Part shown: one piece after another, positions 16,039 to 25,289 of the stretch | Position numbering within the stretch: the first letter of the stretch is position 1 | Layout: each line of letters starts with the position of its first letter | NCBI GenBank assembly: GCA_041725935.1 | Contig: JBGRQD010000003.1 | Span: forward strand, 1-64,000 | Origin: Marivita sp041725935 | GTDB lineage: Bacteria > Pseudomonadota > Alphaproteobacteria > Rhodobacterales > Rhodobacteraceae | Direction of reading: 5' to 3' | DNA length: 64,000 bases | The notes under the pieces: model-generated | Seen by the model: only the letters and a program-made list of their open reading frames with translations | Database searches by the model: none | Told to the model about the DNA's origin: nothing | Made by a program: the position numbers and the translations under genes

Positions 16039-16947
16039 TCAGGCGTTCTTGATTGCGGTTCCGATGCGACCGACGACGAAATCCATGAAAAGCCGAGTCT
16101 TGGGGTCTTGCCTGCGCCTGTGGGTAAAGAGGCAGGCCATCTGAACGGGGACCGGCGGGGTGTCCTTGGCCACCGCGATCAGGCGTCCGGCGCGCAGATG
16201 ATCGGCCACTTCGAACACGGGTTTGAGCGCGATGCCATGCCCGTCGAGCGCCCAGTCGGTCAGAACATCGCCATCGTCGGATTCGTAGCGCCCTTTGACC
16301 TTGAACCGTTTTGGCCCGTCGGGGGTTTGCAGCCGCCACTGGAACTCTGTCGCGCCCGGAAAGCGGAGGTTCAGGCATTCGTGGTTCTGGCTGAGCAAGT
16401 CGTCCCCCGAATTCGGCATGCTCCGCGACTTGATATAGCTCGGCGCGGCGCAGAGCACGCGGGTCACATCGGCGATCTTGCGAATGCGCAGCGTGCTGTC
16501 TTCGGGTTCGCCCAGAAAGAACGCCAGATCCAGCCCTTCGGTGGTCAGGTCAACCTTACGGTCTGTCAGGCGCAACCGTACGGAGACTTCTGGATATTGT
16601 TCGATGAAGGCCGGCACCTGCGGCGCGACCAGTCGGCGGCCGACACCCAAGGGTGCTGCGACATAGAGCGACCCGCGCGGGTTCTCGGTGATGTTGACCA
16701 CCTGCGCCTCGGCCACTTCCACCGCTTCCAGCACCTCGACCGCTCCTGCGTAGAACAGCCGACCCTGTTCGGTGGGCGTCAGGTTGCGCGTGGTGCGTTG
16801 GAACAGTCGAACCGACAGATGCTCTTCAAGCTGCGCGATCCGGGTCGACGTCACGGCAGGTGAAATGCGCAAATCCCGACCAGCGGCGGACATGCTGCCC
16901 AATTCGTAGACACGAACGAAGGTTCTGATGTTGTCGAGATAGGACAT
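16039..16947 (-). CDS. LysR-family transcriptional regulator, probably of purine catabolism
   Basis: A 302-residue LysR regulator. The N-terminal winged helix-turn-helix is MSYLDNIRTFVRVYELGS through RLFQRTTRNLTPTEQGRLFY. The remainder is a periplasmic-binding-protein-like effector domain containing GSLYVAAPLGVGRRLVAP and DGHGIALKPVFEV. The ATG at 16947 begins the conserved helix; the longer open frame upstream lies over the promoter. It is divergent from puuD, with 100 bases between starts, so it most likely controls puuD and perhaps the other purine genes. The effector may be urate or a downstream ureide, but this is inferred from position. Confidence 0.87.
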   Translation of the reverse strand: MSYLDNIRTFVRVYELGSMSAAGRDLRISPAVTSTRIAQLEEHLSVRLFQRTTRNLTPTEQGRLFYAGAVEVLEAVEVAEAQVVNITENPRGSLYVAAPLGVGRRLVAPQVPAFIEQYPEVSVRLRLTDRKVDLTTEGLDLAFFLGEPEDSTLRIRKIADVTRVLCAAPSYIKSRSMPNSGDDLLSQNHECLNLRFPGATEFQWRLQTPDGPKRFKVKGRYESDDGDVLTDWALDGHGIALKPVFEVADHLRAGRLIAVAKDTPPVPVQMACLFTHRRRQDPKTRLFMDFVVGRIGTAIKNA

Positions 16948-17047
16948 TATTCGCAGATTTTTGATACAGCTTGGAGTTTCATCGGAATAGCAGAAGAATG
17001 TCCCTGCCGCTAGTCTGGTGCAAACCTGCCAACAGGAGCCTTTCGCC

Positions 17048-18274
17048 ATGTATGATTTTGCCGTTCTCTGGGACTGGTTCGCGTTTGCGGTGCGCTGGCT
17101 GCATGTCATCACCGCAATGGCGTGGATCGGGGCCAGCTTTTACTTCATCGCGCTCGACCTGATGCTGAAACCGGCGCCCGGCATGCCCGAGGGCGCCTAT
17201 GGCGAAGAGTGGGAGGTGCATGGCGGCGGGTTTTATCACACGACCAAATATCTTGTTGCGCCCGACCGGTTGCCCGAGCATCTGACCTGGCACAAGTGGC
17301 AGAGCTACACGACTTGGCTGTCGGGTGCCGCGCTATTGATGATCATCTACTGGGTTGGCGGAGAGCTGTACCTGCTCGACCCGACCAAGGCCGATCTGGC
17401 GCTGTGGCAGGGCGTTTTGATCTCGGCGCTGTCGCTGACGATCGGCTGGCTGCTCTACGACTTCCTCTGCAAATCCGCGCTGGGCGAACAGCCGACGGTG
17501 TTGATGCTGCTGTTGTTTGCCATCCTCGTGGTGATGGCCTGGGGCTATGACCAGGTCTTCACCGGTCGCGCGGCGCTGCTGCATCTGGGGGCGTTCACGG
17601 CGACGATCATGACGGCCAACGTGTTCTTCATCATCATGCCGAACCAGCGGATTGTCGTGGCCGACCTGAAGGCGGGGCGCACGCCGGACTCCAAATATGG
17701 CAAGATCGCCAAGCTGCGCTCGACGCACAACAACTACCTGACGCTGCCGGTGATCTTCCTGATGCTGTCAAACCACTACCCGCTGGCGTTCGGCACCGAG
17801 TTCGCGTGGATCATCGCGTCGCTGGTGTTCCTGATGGGGGTCACGATCCGGCATTACTTCAACTCCATGCATGCGGGCAAAGGCCAGCCCAACTGGACTT
17901 GGGCGGTCACGGCGGTGATCTTCGTGACCATCGCATGGCTGTCGACGCTGGGCGGGGCCGAGACCTATGACGAGGCGGCAGAGCGTCCGATGACCGAGTT
18001 CGAGATGCGCTTTGCCTCGGCCGACGGGTTCGAAGACGCGTATAACGTGGTGCAGGGCAATTGCTCGATGTGCCACGCGCGGGAGCCGCTTTGGGATGGC
18101 ATCCGATGGGCCCCAAAAGGCGTGTACCTGGAAACCGAAGGCGACGTGGCGCAGCACGCGGAGCAGATCTACCTGCAAGCCGGGCGGTCGCACGCGATGC
18201 CACCGCCGAATGCGATCCAGATGGATGCCGATCAGAGGGCGCAGATTGTGGCCTGGTATCGGGCGGCTGAGTAG
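17048..18274 (+). CDS. puuD: Membrane urate hydroxylase PuuD with C-terminal cytochrome c
   Basis: It oxidises urate to 5-hydroxyisourate at the membrane and passes electrons to the respiratory chain rather than making peroxide. The 408-residue protein has about eight membrane segments (residues 1-310, starting with WDWFAFAVRWLHVITAMAWIG in part). A single cytochrome c domain follows: CSMCH is the haem-binding motif, and the methionine in SHAMPPPN the likely sixth ligand. This architecture is that of PuuD, not soluble uricase. Start ATG 17048 follows AGGAGCC. With uraH and puuE-uraD it completes urate to allantoate. Confidence 0.93.
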   Translation: MYDFAVLWDWFAFAVRWLHVITAMAWIGASFYFIALDLMLKPAPGMPEGAYGEEWEVHGGGFYHTTKYLVAPDRLPEHLTWHKWQSYTTWLSGAALLMIIYWVGGELYLLDPTKADLALWQGVLISALSLTIGWLLYDFLCKSALGEQPTVLMLLLFAILVVMAWGYDQVFTGRAALLHLGAFTATIMTANVFFIIMPNQRIVVADLKAGRTPDSKYGKIAKLRSTHNNYLTLPVIFLMLSNHYPLAFGTEFAWIIASLVFLMGVTIRHYFNSMHAGKGQPNWTWAVTAVIFVTIAWLSTLGGAETYDEAAERPMTEFEMRFASADGFEDAYNVVQGNCSMCHAREPLWDGIRWAPKGVYLETEGDVAQHAEQIYLQAGRSHAMPPPNAIQMDADQRAQIVAWYRAAE

Positions 18275-18275
18275 G

Positions 18276-18305
18276 GGCGAGAGGCATTTGGTAAAGCCCC
18301 TCGCC
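18276..18305. terminator. Hairpin between convergent puuD and alcohol dehydrogenase genes
   Basis: GGCGAGAGGC (18276-18285) pairs with GCCCCTCGCC (18296-18305) with one mismatch and a 10-base loop. It lies immediately after the puuD stop and 20 bases past the stop of the convergent gene. There is no T-run, so it may be only a 3'-end stabiliser. Confidence 0.45.
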
Positions 18306-18325
18306 GACCTTCGTTAAACGCGGCT

Positions 18326-19471
18326 TTAGAGGACGGACTCAAACAACGCCCGTGTGTTCACCTCGGTCATCTTGACCGGGTTGCCGCCCGTCGACGGATC
18401 GTTCAGCGCGTCGCGGACCAGCACGTCTAGGTCGGGATCCCTCACCCCCAGATCCCGCAGCGTTTTCGGGATCGCAAAACCGTCGTTGAACTGATCGACA
18501 AAGGCGCAGAAGCCGTCGAACCCGCCGTCGATGCCCAGATAGCCCGCCGCGCGGTCAAAGCGGTCGCGGATGGCTTCGGCGTTGAACTTGAGCACGGTGG
18601 GCATGAAGACGGCATTGGTGGTGCCGTGGTGGGTGTGGTGATGCGCGCCGATGGGGTGCGACAGGGCGTGGATCGCGCCAAGGCCCTTTTGGAACGCGGT
18701 CGCACCCATGGCGGCGGCGCTCATCATGTTGGCGCGGGCTTCGATGTCGGTGCCGTCGGAATAGGCGCGGGGCAGGTTGTCGACGACAAGGCGCATGCCT
18801 TCGAGCGCGATGCCCTGGCTCATCGGGTGGTAATGCCGGCTGGAATAGGCCTCGACGCAATGGGCAAAGGCATCAAGCCCGGTGCCTGCGGTGATGAACT
18901 TGGGCATGCCCACGGTCAGCTCTGGGTCGCAGATCACCACGGCGGGCAGCATCTTGGGGTGGAAGATGATCTTTTTCTCGTGGCTTTCCGAATTGGTGAT
19001 GACACTGGCGCGGCCCACCTCTGATCCGGTGCCCGCTGTTGTCGGCACGGCGACGATGGGGTGAATTCCAGCGGGGTCCGCACGCGTCCACCAGTCGCCG
19101 ATGTCTTCGAAATCCCAGAGCGGGCGGGCCTGACCGGCCATGAAGGCGAGCGTCTTGGCAAGGTCGAGTCCGGAGCCGCCGCCAAAGGCGATGACACCGT
19201 CAAAGCCGCCTTCGCGGTAGACCTTGAGGCCTTCCTCGACGTTCTTTTCGTTCGGGTTGGGATCAACATCCGAGAACATCGCGCGACCCAGACCTGCCTG
19301 TTCGACAAGGTTCAGGGTCTTGGTGGTGATTTCCATGTCCGCGAGGCCCCGGTCGGTGACCAGCAGGGGCTTGGTGATGCCCGCGGCAAGGCAGGCTTCG
19401 GCGATTTCCGAGATGCGGCCTGCGCCGAAGCGGATGGCGGTGGGGTAGGACCAGTTTCCAGTAAGCGACAT
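18326..19471 (-). CDS. Iron-containing alcohol dehydrogenase
   Basis: A 381-residue group III alcohol dehydrogenase, NAD(P)-dependent and cytoplasmic. GGGSGLDLAK is the dinucleotide-binding loop, and VPTTAGTGSEVG the second cofactor segment. Metal ligands are expected from Asp and His in GLDAFAHCVEAY and from the histidines of HALSHPIGAHHHTHHG. It is the last gene of the seven-gene operon, four bases after the aldehyde dehydrogenase gene. Together they can oxidise an alcohol to a carboxylate. I infer the substrate to be a gamma-glutamylated amino alcohol because of the glutamine-synthetase-like gene before them; another aldehyde/alcohol pair is possible. Confidence 0.86.
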   Translation of the reverse strand: MSLTGNWSYPTAIRFGAGRISEIAEACLAAGITKPLLVTDRGLADMEITTKTLNLVEQAGLGRAMFSDVDPNPNEKNVEEGLKVYREGGFDGVIAFGGGSGLDLAKTLAFMAGQARPLWDFEDIGDWWTRADPAGIHPIVAVPTTAGTGSEVGRASVITNSESHEKKIIFHPKMLPAVVICDPELTVGMPKFITAGTGLDAFAHCVEAYSSRHYHPMSQGIALEGMRLVVDNLPRAYSDGTDIEARANMMSAAAMGATAFQKGLGAIHALSHPIGAHHHTHHGTTNAVFMPTVLKFNAEAIRDRFDRAAGYLGIDGGFDGFCAFVDQFNDGFAIPKTLRDLGVRDPDLDVLVRDALNDPSTGGNPVKMTEVNTRALFESVL

Positions 19472-19475
19472 CGGC

Positions 19476-20852
19476 TTATGCTTTCTTGAGGTGGTAGGAT
19501 TTGGGGCGTGTCAGAGCCTGATACGCCAGTTTCGACAGACCTTGCCCGCGCCCGGTGTCCTTGCAGCCGGTCCAGCAGAGTGCGGGGTCAAGGTAGTCGC
19601 AGCGGTTGAGGAAGACGGTGCCGGTTTCAAGACGGTCGGCGATGGTTTCGACAGCATCCGCATCGGTAGAGAAGATCGCTGCGGTTAGGCCGAACTGGCT
19701 GTCATTCATCAGCGCGATAGCTTCCTCGTCGTCCTTGACCGGCATGATGCCGACAACGGGGCCGAAGCTTTCGTCGCGCATGACGCGCATATTATGGGTG
19801 ACATTGGTGAGGATCTGCGGCGTCAGGTAGGCGCCGCCGTCATCGGCGGGCATGGTGTCGATATGCGCTTTTGCACCATCGGCCAGCGCTTCGTCGATCT
19901 GGGCGCGGACTTCGCGGGCAAAGCGGACATTGGCCATCGGGCCCATGGTGGTTTCGGGGTCTAGCGGGTTTCCCAGTTTTTGAGCGTTTACCCAAGCCAC
20001 AGCTTTTTCGACGAACTGATCAAAGTGGCTTTCATGCACGTAGATGCGTTCGATCCCGCAGCAGCATTGCCCGGCGTTGAACATCGCACCGTCCATCAGG
20101 CCATCAACTGCTGCATCAAGATCGGCATCGGCGCGGACATAGCCGGGGTCCTTGCCACCCAATTCCGTCGAGACGGGAATAAAGGTGCCCACCGCGGCGC
20201 GTTCCATCGCCTGGCCGCCGCCGACCGAGCCGGTGAAGTTGACGAAGTCCACAGCGCGTTCAGACAGCAAAGCCGAGGTGGTGTCATGATCCAGCACAAG
20301 GTTCTGGAACACGTTCTCGGGCACACCCGCCGCATGGAACGCCTCGGCCAGATGATCGCCCACGGCGAGTGTCTGGCCTGCGTGTTTGAGGATCACGGTG
20401 TTGCCTGCGATCAGGGCAGGGGCCACGGTGTTGATCGCGGTCATGTAGGGGTAGTTCCACGGTGCGACGACCAGAACGGTGCCCCACGGCACGCGCTTGA
20501 TGACGCGGCGGGCGGTGGTGCTGTCCTCGATCTGCATCGGGGCGAGGCTCTCTTCAGCCACGTCGGCCATGTAGGTCAGCCGTTCGTTGAAGCCGCCATA
20601 TTCGCCGCCATAGCGAACCGGGCGGCCCATCTGGTGCGCCAGTTCGGTGGCCATGCGGTCTTTCTGCTGGCCGATGATCCGGCCTGCCTTGCGCACAAGT
20701 TCGATGCGTTCGGCGACAGGGCGCGCGGCCCAGTCGGCTTGCGCTGCCTTGGCGCGCTTGGTGGCGTCAAAGGCGGCGTCGCGGGTCAGGACGTCGCGCG
20801 TGAGGTATACCGATCCGTCGATCGGGGAAATCAGGTCTACAGTCTTGGTCAT
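19476..20852 (-). CDS. NAD(P)-dependent aldehyde dehydrogenase
   Basis: A 458-residue aldehyde dehydrogenase. The Asn loop is VVAPWNYPYMTAINTVAPAL, the general-base glutamate is in STELGGKDPG, and the catalytic cysteine is in NAGQCCCGIERIYV. The C-terminal ESFGPVVGIMPV block is present. The protein is slightly shorter than the usual 480-500 residues, lacking some of the N-terminal arm. It lies between the glutamine-synthetase-like gene (3-base gap) and the iron alcohol dehydrogenase gene (4-base gap). By analogy with the Puu putrescine pathway it may oxidise a gamma-glutamyl-aminoaldehyde; the sequence does not show the substrate. Confidence 0.86.
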   Translation of the reverse strand: MTKTVDLISPIDGSVYLTRDVLTRDAAFDATKRAKAAQADWAARPVAERIELVRKAGRIIGQQKDRMATELAHQMGRPVRYGGEYGGFNERLTYMADVAEESLAPMQIEDSTTARRVIKRVPWGTVLVVAPWNYPYMTAINTVAPALIAGNTVILKHAGQTLAVGDHLAEAFHAAGVPENVFQNLVLDHDTTSALLSERAVDFVNFTGSVGGGQAMERAAVGTFIPVSTELGGKDPGYVRADADLDAAVDGLMDGAMFNAGQCCCGIERIYVHESHFDQFVEKAVAWVNAQKLGNPLDPETTMGPMANVRFAREVRAQIDEALADGAKAHIDTMPADDGGAYLTPQILTNVTHNMRVMRDESFGPVVGIMPVKDDEEAIALMNDSQFGLTAAIFSTDADAVETIADRLETGTVFLNRCDYLDPALCWTGCKDTGRGQGLSKLAYQALTRPKSYHLKKA

Positions 20853-20855
20853 GTC

Positions 20856-22217
20856 TCAGGCTCTTTCAAATCCGCGCTGGAGTTCCCAGTCGGTGACAAC
20901 GGCGTCAAAGGCTTCTTGTTCCACCTCTGCGGCGCGCGTGTAATGGTCGATCACATCATCCCCCATCGCGCTGCGCAACATGGCAGAGCCGCGCAACGAT
21001 TCCGTGGCGGCGCGCAGGGTGTTCGGGATCTCGGGGATACTTGTCATGTTGTAGACGTCCCCCGACACCGGCTCTTCGAGCGTCAGGCCTTCTTCCATCC
21101 CGGCGATGCCAGCCGCAAGTTGCGCGGCGCAGGCGAGGTAAGGGTTGATGTCGCTGCCGGGGATGCGGCATTCGATCCGCACGCCCTTGGTGCCGTCGCC
21201 GACAAGGCGGTAGCCTGCTGTGCGGTTGTCCACGGACCAAGCGATCTTGGTGGGAGCAAAAGTGCCGGGCAGGAAGCGTTTGTAGCTGTTCACGTAAGGC
21301 GCAAGAAAGACCGTCATGTCGGGAGCGTATTTGATGAGGCCCGCGACATAGGATTTCATCGTGCCGGACATGCTCAGCTTGGCGTCCGGGTCATGGAACA
21401 CGTTGGTGTCGTCCTTGAAGAGCGACTGGTGCACATGAGCGGCACTTCCGACCCGGCTGTGGTGCCATTTCGGCAGGAAGCTGGCGGCATGGCCCTGCAT
21501 GTTGGCGATTTCCTTCACCGCGTGTTTGGCGATCGTGTGGTTGTCGGCACAGGCCAGCGCATCGGCGTAGCGGATGTTGAGCTCTTCCTGACCGGCCTCG
21601 GCCTCGCCCTTGGTGTTTTCCACGGGCACACCGGCAGCCACAAGGTGGTTGCGGATCGGGCGCATCACATGTTCTTCGCGGGTGGTCTGGAGGATGTTGT
21701 AGTCCTCGTTATAACCACTGATCGGCGTCAGGGTGCGGTAGCCGTTCTTGCGGATCTCTTCGTAGCTTTTCTCGAACAGGAAGAATTCCAGTTCGGTCGC
21801 CATCATCGGCGTCAGGCCCATCTCGGTCAGGCGCGCGACCTGTTTCTTGAGCATCTGGCGCGGCGCATGCGGCACGGGTTCATGGGTGTGGTGGTCGATC
21901 AGATCGCACAGCACCATCACCGTGCCGTCGAGCCACGGCATCGGGCGCAGCGTGGTCAGGTCGGGCTTCATCACGTAGTCGCCATAGCCCGCTTCCCAAC
22001 TGGTGGACTTGTACCCGTCCGGCGTGGCCATTTCGAGGTCGGTCGCCAGGAGGTAGTTGCAGCAATGGGTTTCTTTCCATGCGGACTCGAGGAAATTCGA
22101 GACATGGAAACGCTTGCCCATCAGCCGGCCCTGCATGTCGACCATGCAGACGAGAACAGTGTCGATTGCGCCGGTTTCGGCTTTGGCGTGCAGGTCATCA
22201 AGGGTCATGTTGGCCAT
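20856..22217 (-). CDS. Glutamine-synthetase-family ligase (gamma-glutamylamide synthetase type)
   Basis: A 453-residue GS-fold ATP-dependent ligase, probably joining glutamate to an amine rather than to ammonia. GS blocks seen are MATELEFFLF (metal ligands), EAEAGQEELNIRY, GSAAHVHQSL, and the glutamate/ATP-binding RLVGDGTKGVRIECRIPGSD in part. The adenylylation site of true GlnA is missing, and the order resembles PuuA or IpuC-like enzymes. The ATG at 22217 has AAGGACGAG before it. The gene follows a TRAP substrate-binding gene and precedes aldehyde and alcohol dehydrogenases, which suggests amine catabolism by gamma-glutamylation. Confidence 0.83.
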   Translation of the reverse strand: MANMTLDDLHAKAETGAIDTVLVCMVDMQGRLMGKRFHVSNFLESAWKETHCCNYLLATDLEMATPDGYKSTSWEAGYGDYVMKPDLTTLRPMPWLDGTVMVLCDLIDHHTHEPVPHAPRQMLKKQVARLTEMGLTPMMATELEFFLFEKSYEEIRKNGYRTLTPISGYNEDYNILQTTREEHVMRPIRNHLVAAGVPVENTKGEAEAGQEELNIRYADALACADNHTIAKHAVKEIANMQGHAASFLPKWHHSRVGSAAHVHQSLFKDDTNVFHDPDAKLSMSGTMKSYVAGLIKYAPDMTVFLAPYVNSYKRFLPGTFAPTKIAWSVDNRTAGYRLVGDGTKGVRIECRIPGSDINPYLACAAQLAAGIAGMEEGLTLEEPVSGDVYNMTSIPEIPNTLRAATESLRGSAMLRSAMGDDVIDHYTRAAEVEQEAFDAVVTDWELQRGFERA

Positions 22218-22288
22218 TGTCTCGTCCTTATTATTCACGGTCAAAGCGACCCCCCGCAGGGGATCGCCTCGAAGTTCTGTCGCTTCGA

Positions 22289-23326
22289 TTACTCGAAGGT
22301 GTAGGGTGCGCCAGCCTGGTTGATGACGCTGTTATACTCGCGGAAGATGCTGATGATCTTTGCCTCGATTTCACCTTCCTGGGCAACCTCGTCCCAGAAT
22401 TCCTTGGCGGCATTTTCGACCTCGGCCCATTCGCTTGGCGGAACCTGGCGCAGTTCGAGCTTGTCGCCATTTGCGCGCAGCGCTGCTTCGCCGCCCCAGT
22501 ACCACTGGTTGCGGTAAGTGTGGCCCGCCTCGGTGGCGGCCATGACGACCGACTTCAGGTGATCCGGCAGTTCAGCCCAGCGTTGCTGGTTGACGAACCA
22601 CGACCCGATCCACGCGCCCGAGATGTTGTTGGTCAGGAAATAGTCGGTCACGTCGGCCCAGCCCACGGTGTAGTCTTCGGTGATGCCGGACCACGCCATT
22701 CCGTCCAGTTCGCCTGTCTGCACGGCAACTTCGGCGTCCTCGTAGGGGATCGACACGGGCACGACGCCGAATTTCGACAGGAAGCGCCCGGCGGTCGGGA
22801 AGGTGTAGAGGCGCAGGCCGTCAAGGTCCGCGACCGAGGTGATTTCCTTGGTGGTGTTGAAGTTGCACGGATCCTGACCTGCGGCAGAGAGCCATTTGAC
22901 GCCGACCTTGGCATATTCCTCTTCCCAGATTTCCTTGAGGCCGTACTGGTTGAACAGCACCGGCACGTCGAGGATGTGCTTGGTCGCGAAGGGGAAATAG
23001 CCGCCGAACTGGCGCAGCGGGGTGGGCGAGGCCATGGAATCGTCGTCCGAGTGCACGCCGTCGATGGTGCCGCGCTGAAGCGCCTGGAACAGTTCGCCGG
23101 TCGGGACGATCTGGTCGGCGTAGAACAGTTCGACCTGAAGCTCGCCGTTGGAGTTGGCGTTGATGTAGTCGATGACCGGCTTGGTCACGTGTTCACCCAA
23201 AGCGGCACCTGCATAGGTCTGGAACCGCCATGTGATTGCGGATTGCGCCTTGACGACTGCGGGTGCGGCAAGGCTGCCGACACCGGCGATGCCGGCGGTT
23301 TTTAGAAACTTGCGTCTTGTGGTCAT
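22289..23326 (-). CDS. TRAP transporter substrate-binding protein (DctP family)
   Basis: A periplasmic solute receptor of 345 residues for the adjoining DctQM membrane subunits. The N-terminus MTTRRKFLKTAG is a twin-arginine signal followed by a hydrophobic stretch, with probable cleavage after VVKAQ. The DctP fold is shown by LDGLRLYTFPTAGRFL, which includes the arginine that usually binds the ligand carboxylate, and by SIPYEDAEVAVQTGELDGMAWSG in part. The ligand is therefore probably an organic acid or amino acid, but cannot be named. TGAGAGGAAA precedes the start. It lies 56 bases after dctM in the seven-gene operon. Confidence 0.9.
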   Translation of the reverse strand: MTTRRKFLKTAGIAGVGSLAAPAVVKAQSAITWRFQTYAGAALGEHVTKPVIDYINANSNGELQVELFYADQIVPTGELFQALQRGTIDGVHSDDDSMASPTPLRQFGGYFPFATKHILDVPVLFNQYGLKEIWEEEYAKVGVKWLSAAGQDPCNFNTTKEITSVADLDGLRLYTFPTAGRFLSKFGVVPVSIPYEDAEVAVQTGELDGMAWSGITEDYTVGWADVTDYFLTNNISGAWIGSWFVNQQRWAELPDHLKSVVMAATEAGHTYRNQWYWGGEAALRANGDKLELRQVPPSEWAEVENAAKEFWDEVAQEGEIEAKIISIFREYNSVINQAGAPYTFE

Positions 23327-23382
23327 GTCATTTCCTCTCAGTTGGGTTGCGAAACGCTCCGTTGCCGGAGTCTTGGTTGTTG

Positions 23383-24708
23383 TCATTTGCCGTAGACGTA
23401 TTCCGGCAGCCATAGGGCGATTTGCGGGAACATCATCACGAGCGCGAGTGCAGCGACCATCACCAGAACGAAGGGCAGGATGGACACGTAGATGTCGCGC
23501 AGGCTGATCTCCGGCGGAGCCATCGCGCGCATCAGGAACAGGTTATAGCCGAAGGGCGGGGTCATGTAGGCGATCTGGGTCGTGATCGTGTAGAGAATGC
23601 CGTACCAGATCAGGTCAAAGCCAAGCGCCCCCACCAGTGGCACATACAAGGGTGCCACGATCACCAGCATTGCGGTGTCGTCCAGGAACGTGCCCATGAC
23701 GATAAAGCTGAGTTGCATCAGAATCAGGATCACCCACGGGCTGAGGCCAAGCTGATCGGTGAACAGGTTCTCGATGGCCTTCACTGCGCCAAGCCCGTCG
23801 AACACCGCACCGAAGGCCAGTGCGGCGAGGATGATCCACATGAACATGCAGGAGATGCCCAACGTGTTGCGGACCGAGTTCTCGAATACTTCGCGTGTCA
23901 TGCGCCCCTTGAGCACCGCCGCGCCAAAGGCCGCCAGCGCCCCGATGGCCGAGCTTTCGACAAGCGATGTCCAGCCGTTGATGAAGGGCACCATCATGAT
24001 GAAGAAGATCGCCAGCGGCAGCAGGCCCGCGCGCAGAAGTCGGAGTTTCTCGGCACGGGGCATGTCGCGTTCGGCGGCGGGCAGAATCGGGCCAAGCGCC
24101 GGGTTCATCTTGCAGCGGATGACGATGTAGAGGACGAACATCGTCGCCATCATCAGGCCGGGGATCACACCTGCGAGCCAAAGCTGGCCCACGGGCTGTC
24201 GCGCGATCATCGCGTAGAGCACCAGCACCACAGAAGGGGGCACAAGGATGCCAAGCGATGATCCCGCCTGGATCACACCTGTCACCATGCGTTTGTCGTA
24301 TCCTCGCCTGAGGAGTTCCGGCAGCGCGATGGTGGCTCCGATGGCCATGCCCGCGACACTGAGACCGTTCATGGCTGAGATCAGGACCATCAGGCCGATG
24401 GTGCCCACGGCCAGACCCCCGGACAGACCGCCCATCCAGACATGGAACATCTTGTAGAGATCGTCTGCGATGCGGCTTTCTGACAGCACGTAGCCCATGA
24501 AGATGAACATCGGCAGGGTCAGCAGCGGATACCATTTCATCAGCTTCATTGCGGCCGAGAAGCCGAGGTCGAAACCGCCCCGATCTCCCCAAAGGAAGAA
24601 CGCGGCGACAACCGCGACAAAACCGATCGCGCCGAACACGCGCTGGCCAGTCAGCAGCATCAGCATCATGGTCGAGAACATGAGCGCCGCGATCAGTTCA
24701 TACGGCAT
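23383..24708 (-). CDS. TRAP transporter large permease (DctM family)
   Basis: The 441-residue ion-coupled membrane subunit of the tripartite transporter, with about 12-13 membrane segments. The family features are visible: an N-terminal TGQRVFGAIGFVAVV, MNGLSVAGMAIGATIALPEL, the Gly-rich AGSSLGILVPPSVVLVLYA, and TPPFGYNLFLMR near the C-terminus. It begins at the final base of dctQ (TGATG overlap), so the two are translationally coupled. A type III (DctPQM) transporter driven by the sodium gradient is expected, which suits a marine bacterium. Confidence 0.93.
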   Translation of the reverse strand: MPYELIAALMFSTMMLMLLTGQRVFGAIGFVAVVAAFFLWGDRGGFDLGFSAAMKLMKWYPLLTLPMFIFMGYVLSESRIADDLYKMFHVWMGGLSGGLAVGTIGLMVLISAMNGLSVAGMAIGATIALPELLRRGYDKRMVTGVIQAGSSLGILVPPSVVLVLYAMIARQPVGQLWLAGVIPGLMMATMFVLYIVIRCKMNPALGPILPAAERDMPRAEKLRLLRAGLLPLAIFFIMMVPFINGWTSLVESSAIGALAAFGAAVLKGRMTREVFENSVRNTLGISCMFMWIILAALAFGAVFDGLGAVKAIENLFTDQLGLSPWVILILMQLSFIVMGTFLDDTAMLVIVAPLYVPLVGALGFDLIWYGILYTITTQIAYMTPPFGYNLFLMRAMAPPEISLRDIYVSILPFVLVMVAALALVMMFPQIALWLPEYVYGK

Positions 24709-25289
24709 CAGACCTTGGCCCCCATGTCGTGTCCCTTGAGGCGCAGGATGTCCTTGGCCAGTTCACACAGCACTTGCAGCAGCATCAGGAATATGCCGAT
24801 CACCATGATCGTCTTGATCGGCCAGAGATAGGGTCGCCACGCCGTTGGGCTGCGTTCGAGGAAACCAAGCTCTTCGGAGCCAGTGGCAAGACCGGCGAAA
24901 AAGCTGATTGGCTCGGACCCGAAATAGCCCAGCGAATAGGCCGTGGAGGCGATGCCGCCATAGAGAAGGAAGCCAAGGTAGATCAGCAGGAACACCACTG
25001 TCATCGCGTCAATGCCAGCTTTGCGGCGGTCGCTCATCTCGCCGTAGATCAGGTCCATCCGCACGTTCGATCCCATCTGGATCGAGTACGGCCCACCAAG
25101 GATGTAGTAGGCGACCATCGCAAATTGCGCCATCTCCAGCGTCCAGAGCGAGGGCAGGAAGAAAACCTTGCTTACGGACGACCACAGCAGGATGCCCATC
25201 ATCACGAAGATGCCGTACATCACGATGCGCCCGATCATCCGGTTGAACGGTTCGATCACGGCGACATAGGCCTTGAGCGCGCGGATCAT
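24708..25289 (-). CDS. TRAP transporter small permease (DctQ family)
   Basis: The 193-residue small membrane subunit, with four predicted helices: near residues 16-38, 50-70, 95-115 and 160-180. MGILLWSSVSKVFF and the YYILGGPYSIQMGSNVRMDL segment are typical of DctQ. It overlaps the upstream amidohydrolase gene by four bases (ATGA) and dctM by one, so the transporter is co-translated with that enzyme, which argues that the amidohydrolase acts on the transported compound or its product. Confidence 0.9.
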   Translation of the reverse strand: MIRALKAYVAVIEPFNRMIGRIVMYGIFVMMGILLWSSVSKVFFLPSLWTLEMAQFAMVAYYILGGPYSIQMGSNVRMDLIYGEMSDRRKAGIDAMTVVFLLIYLGFLLYGGIASTAYSLGYFGSEPISFFAGLATGSEELGFLERSPTAWRPYLWPIKTIMVIGIFLMLLQVLCELAKDILRLKGHDMGAKV

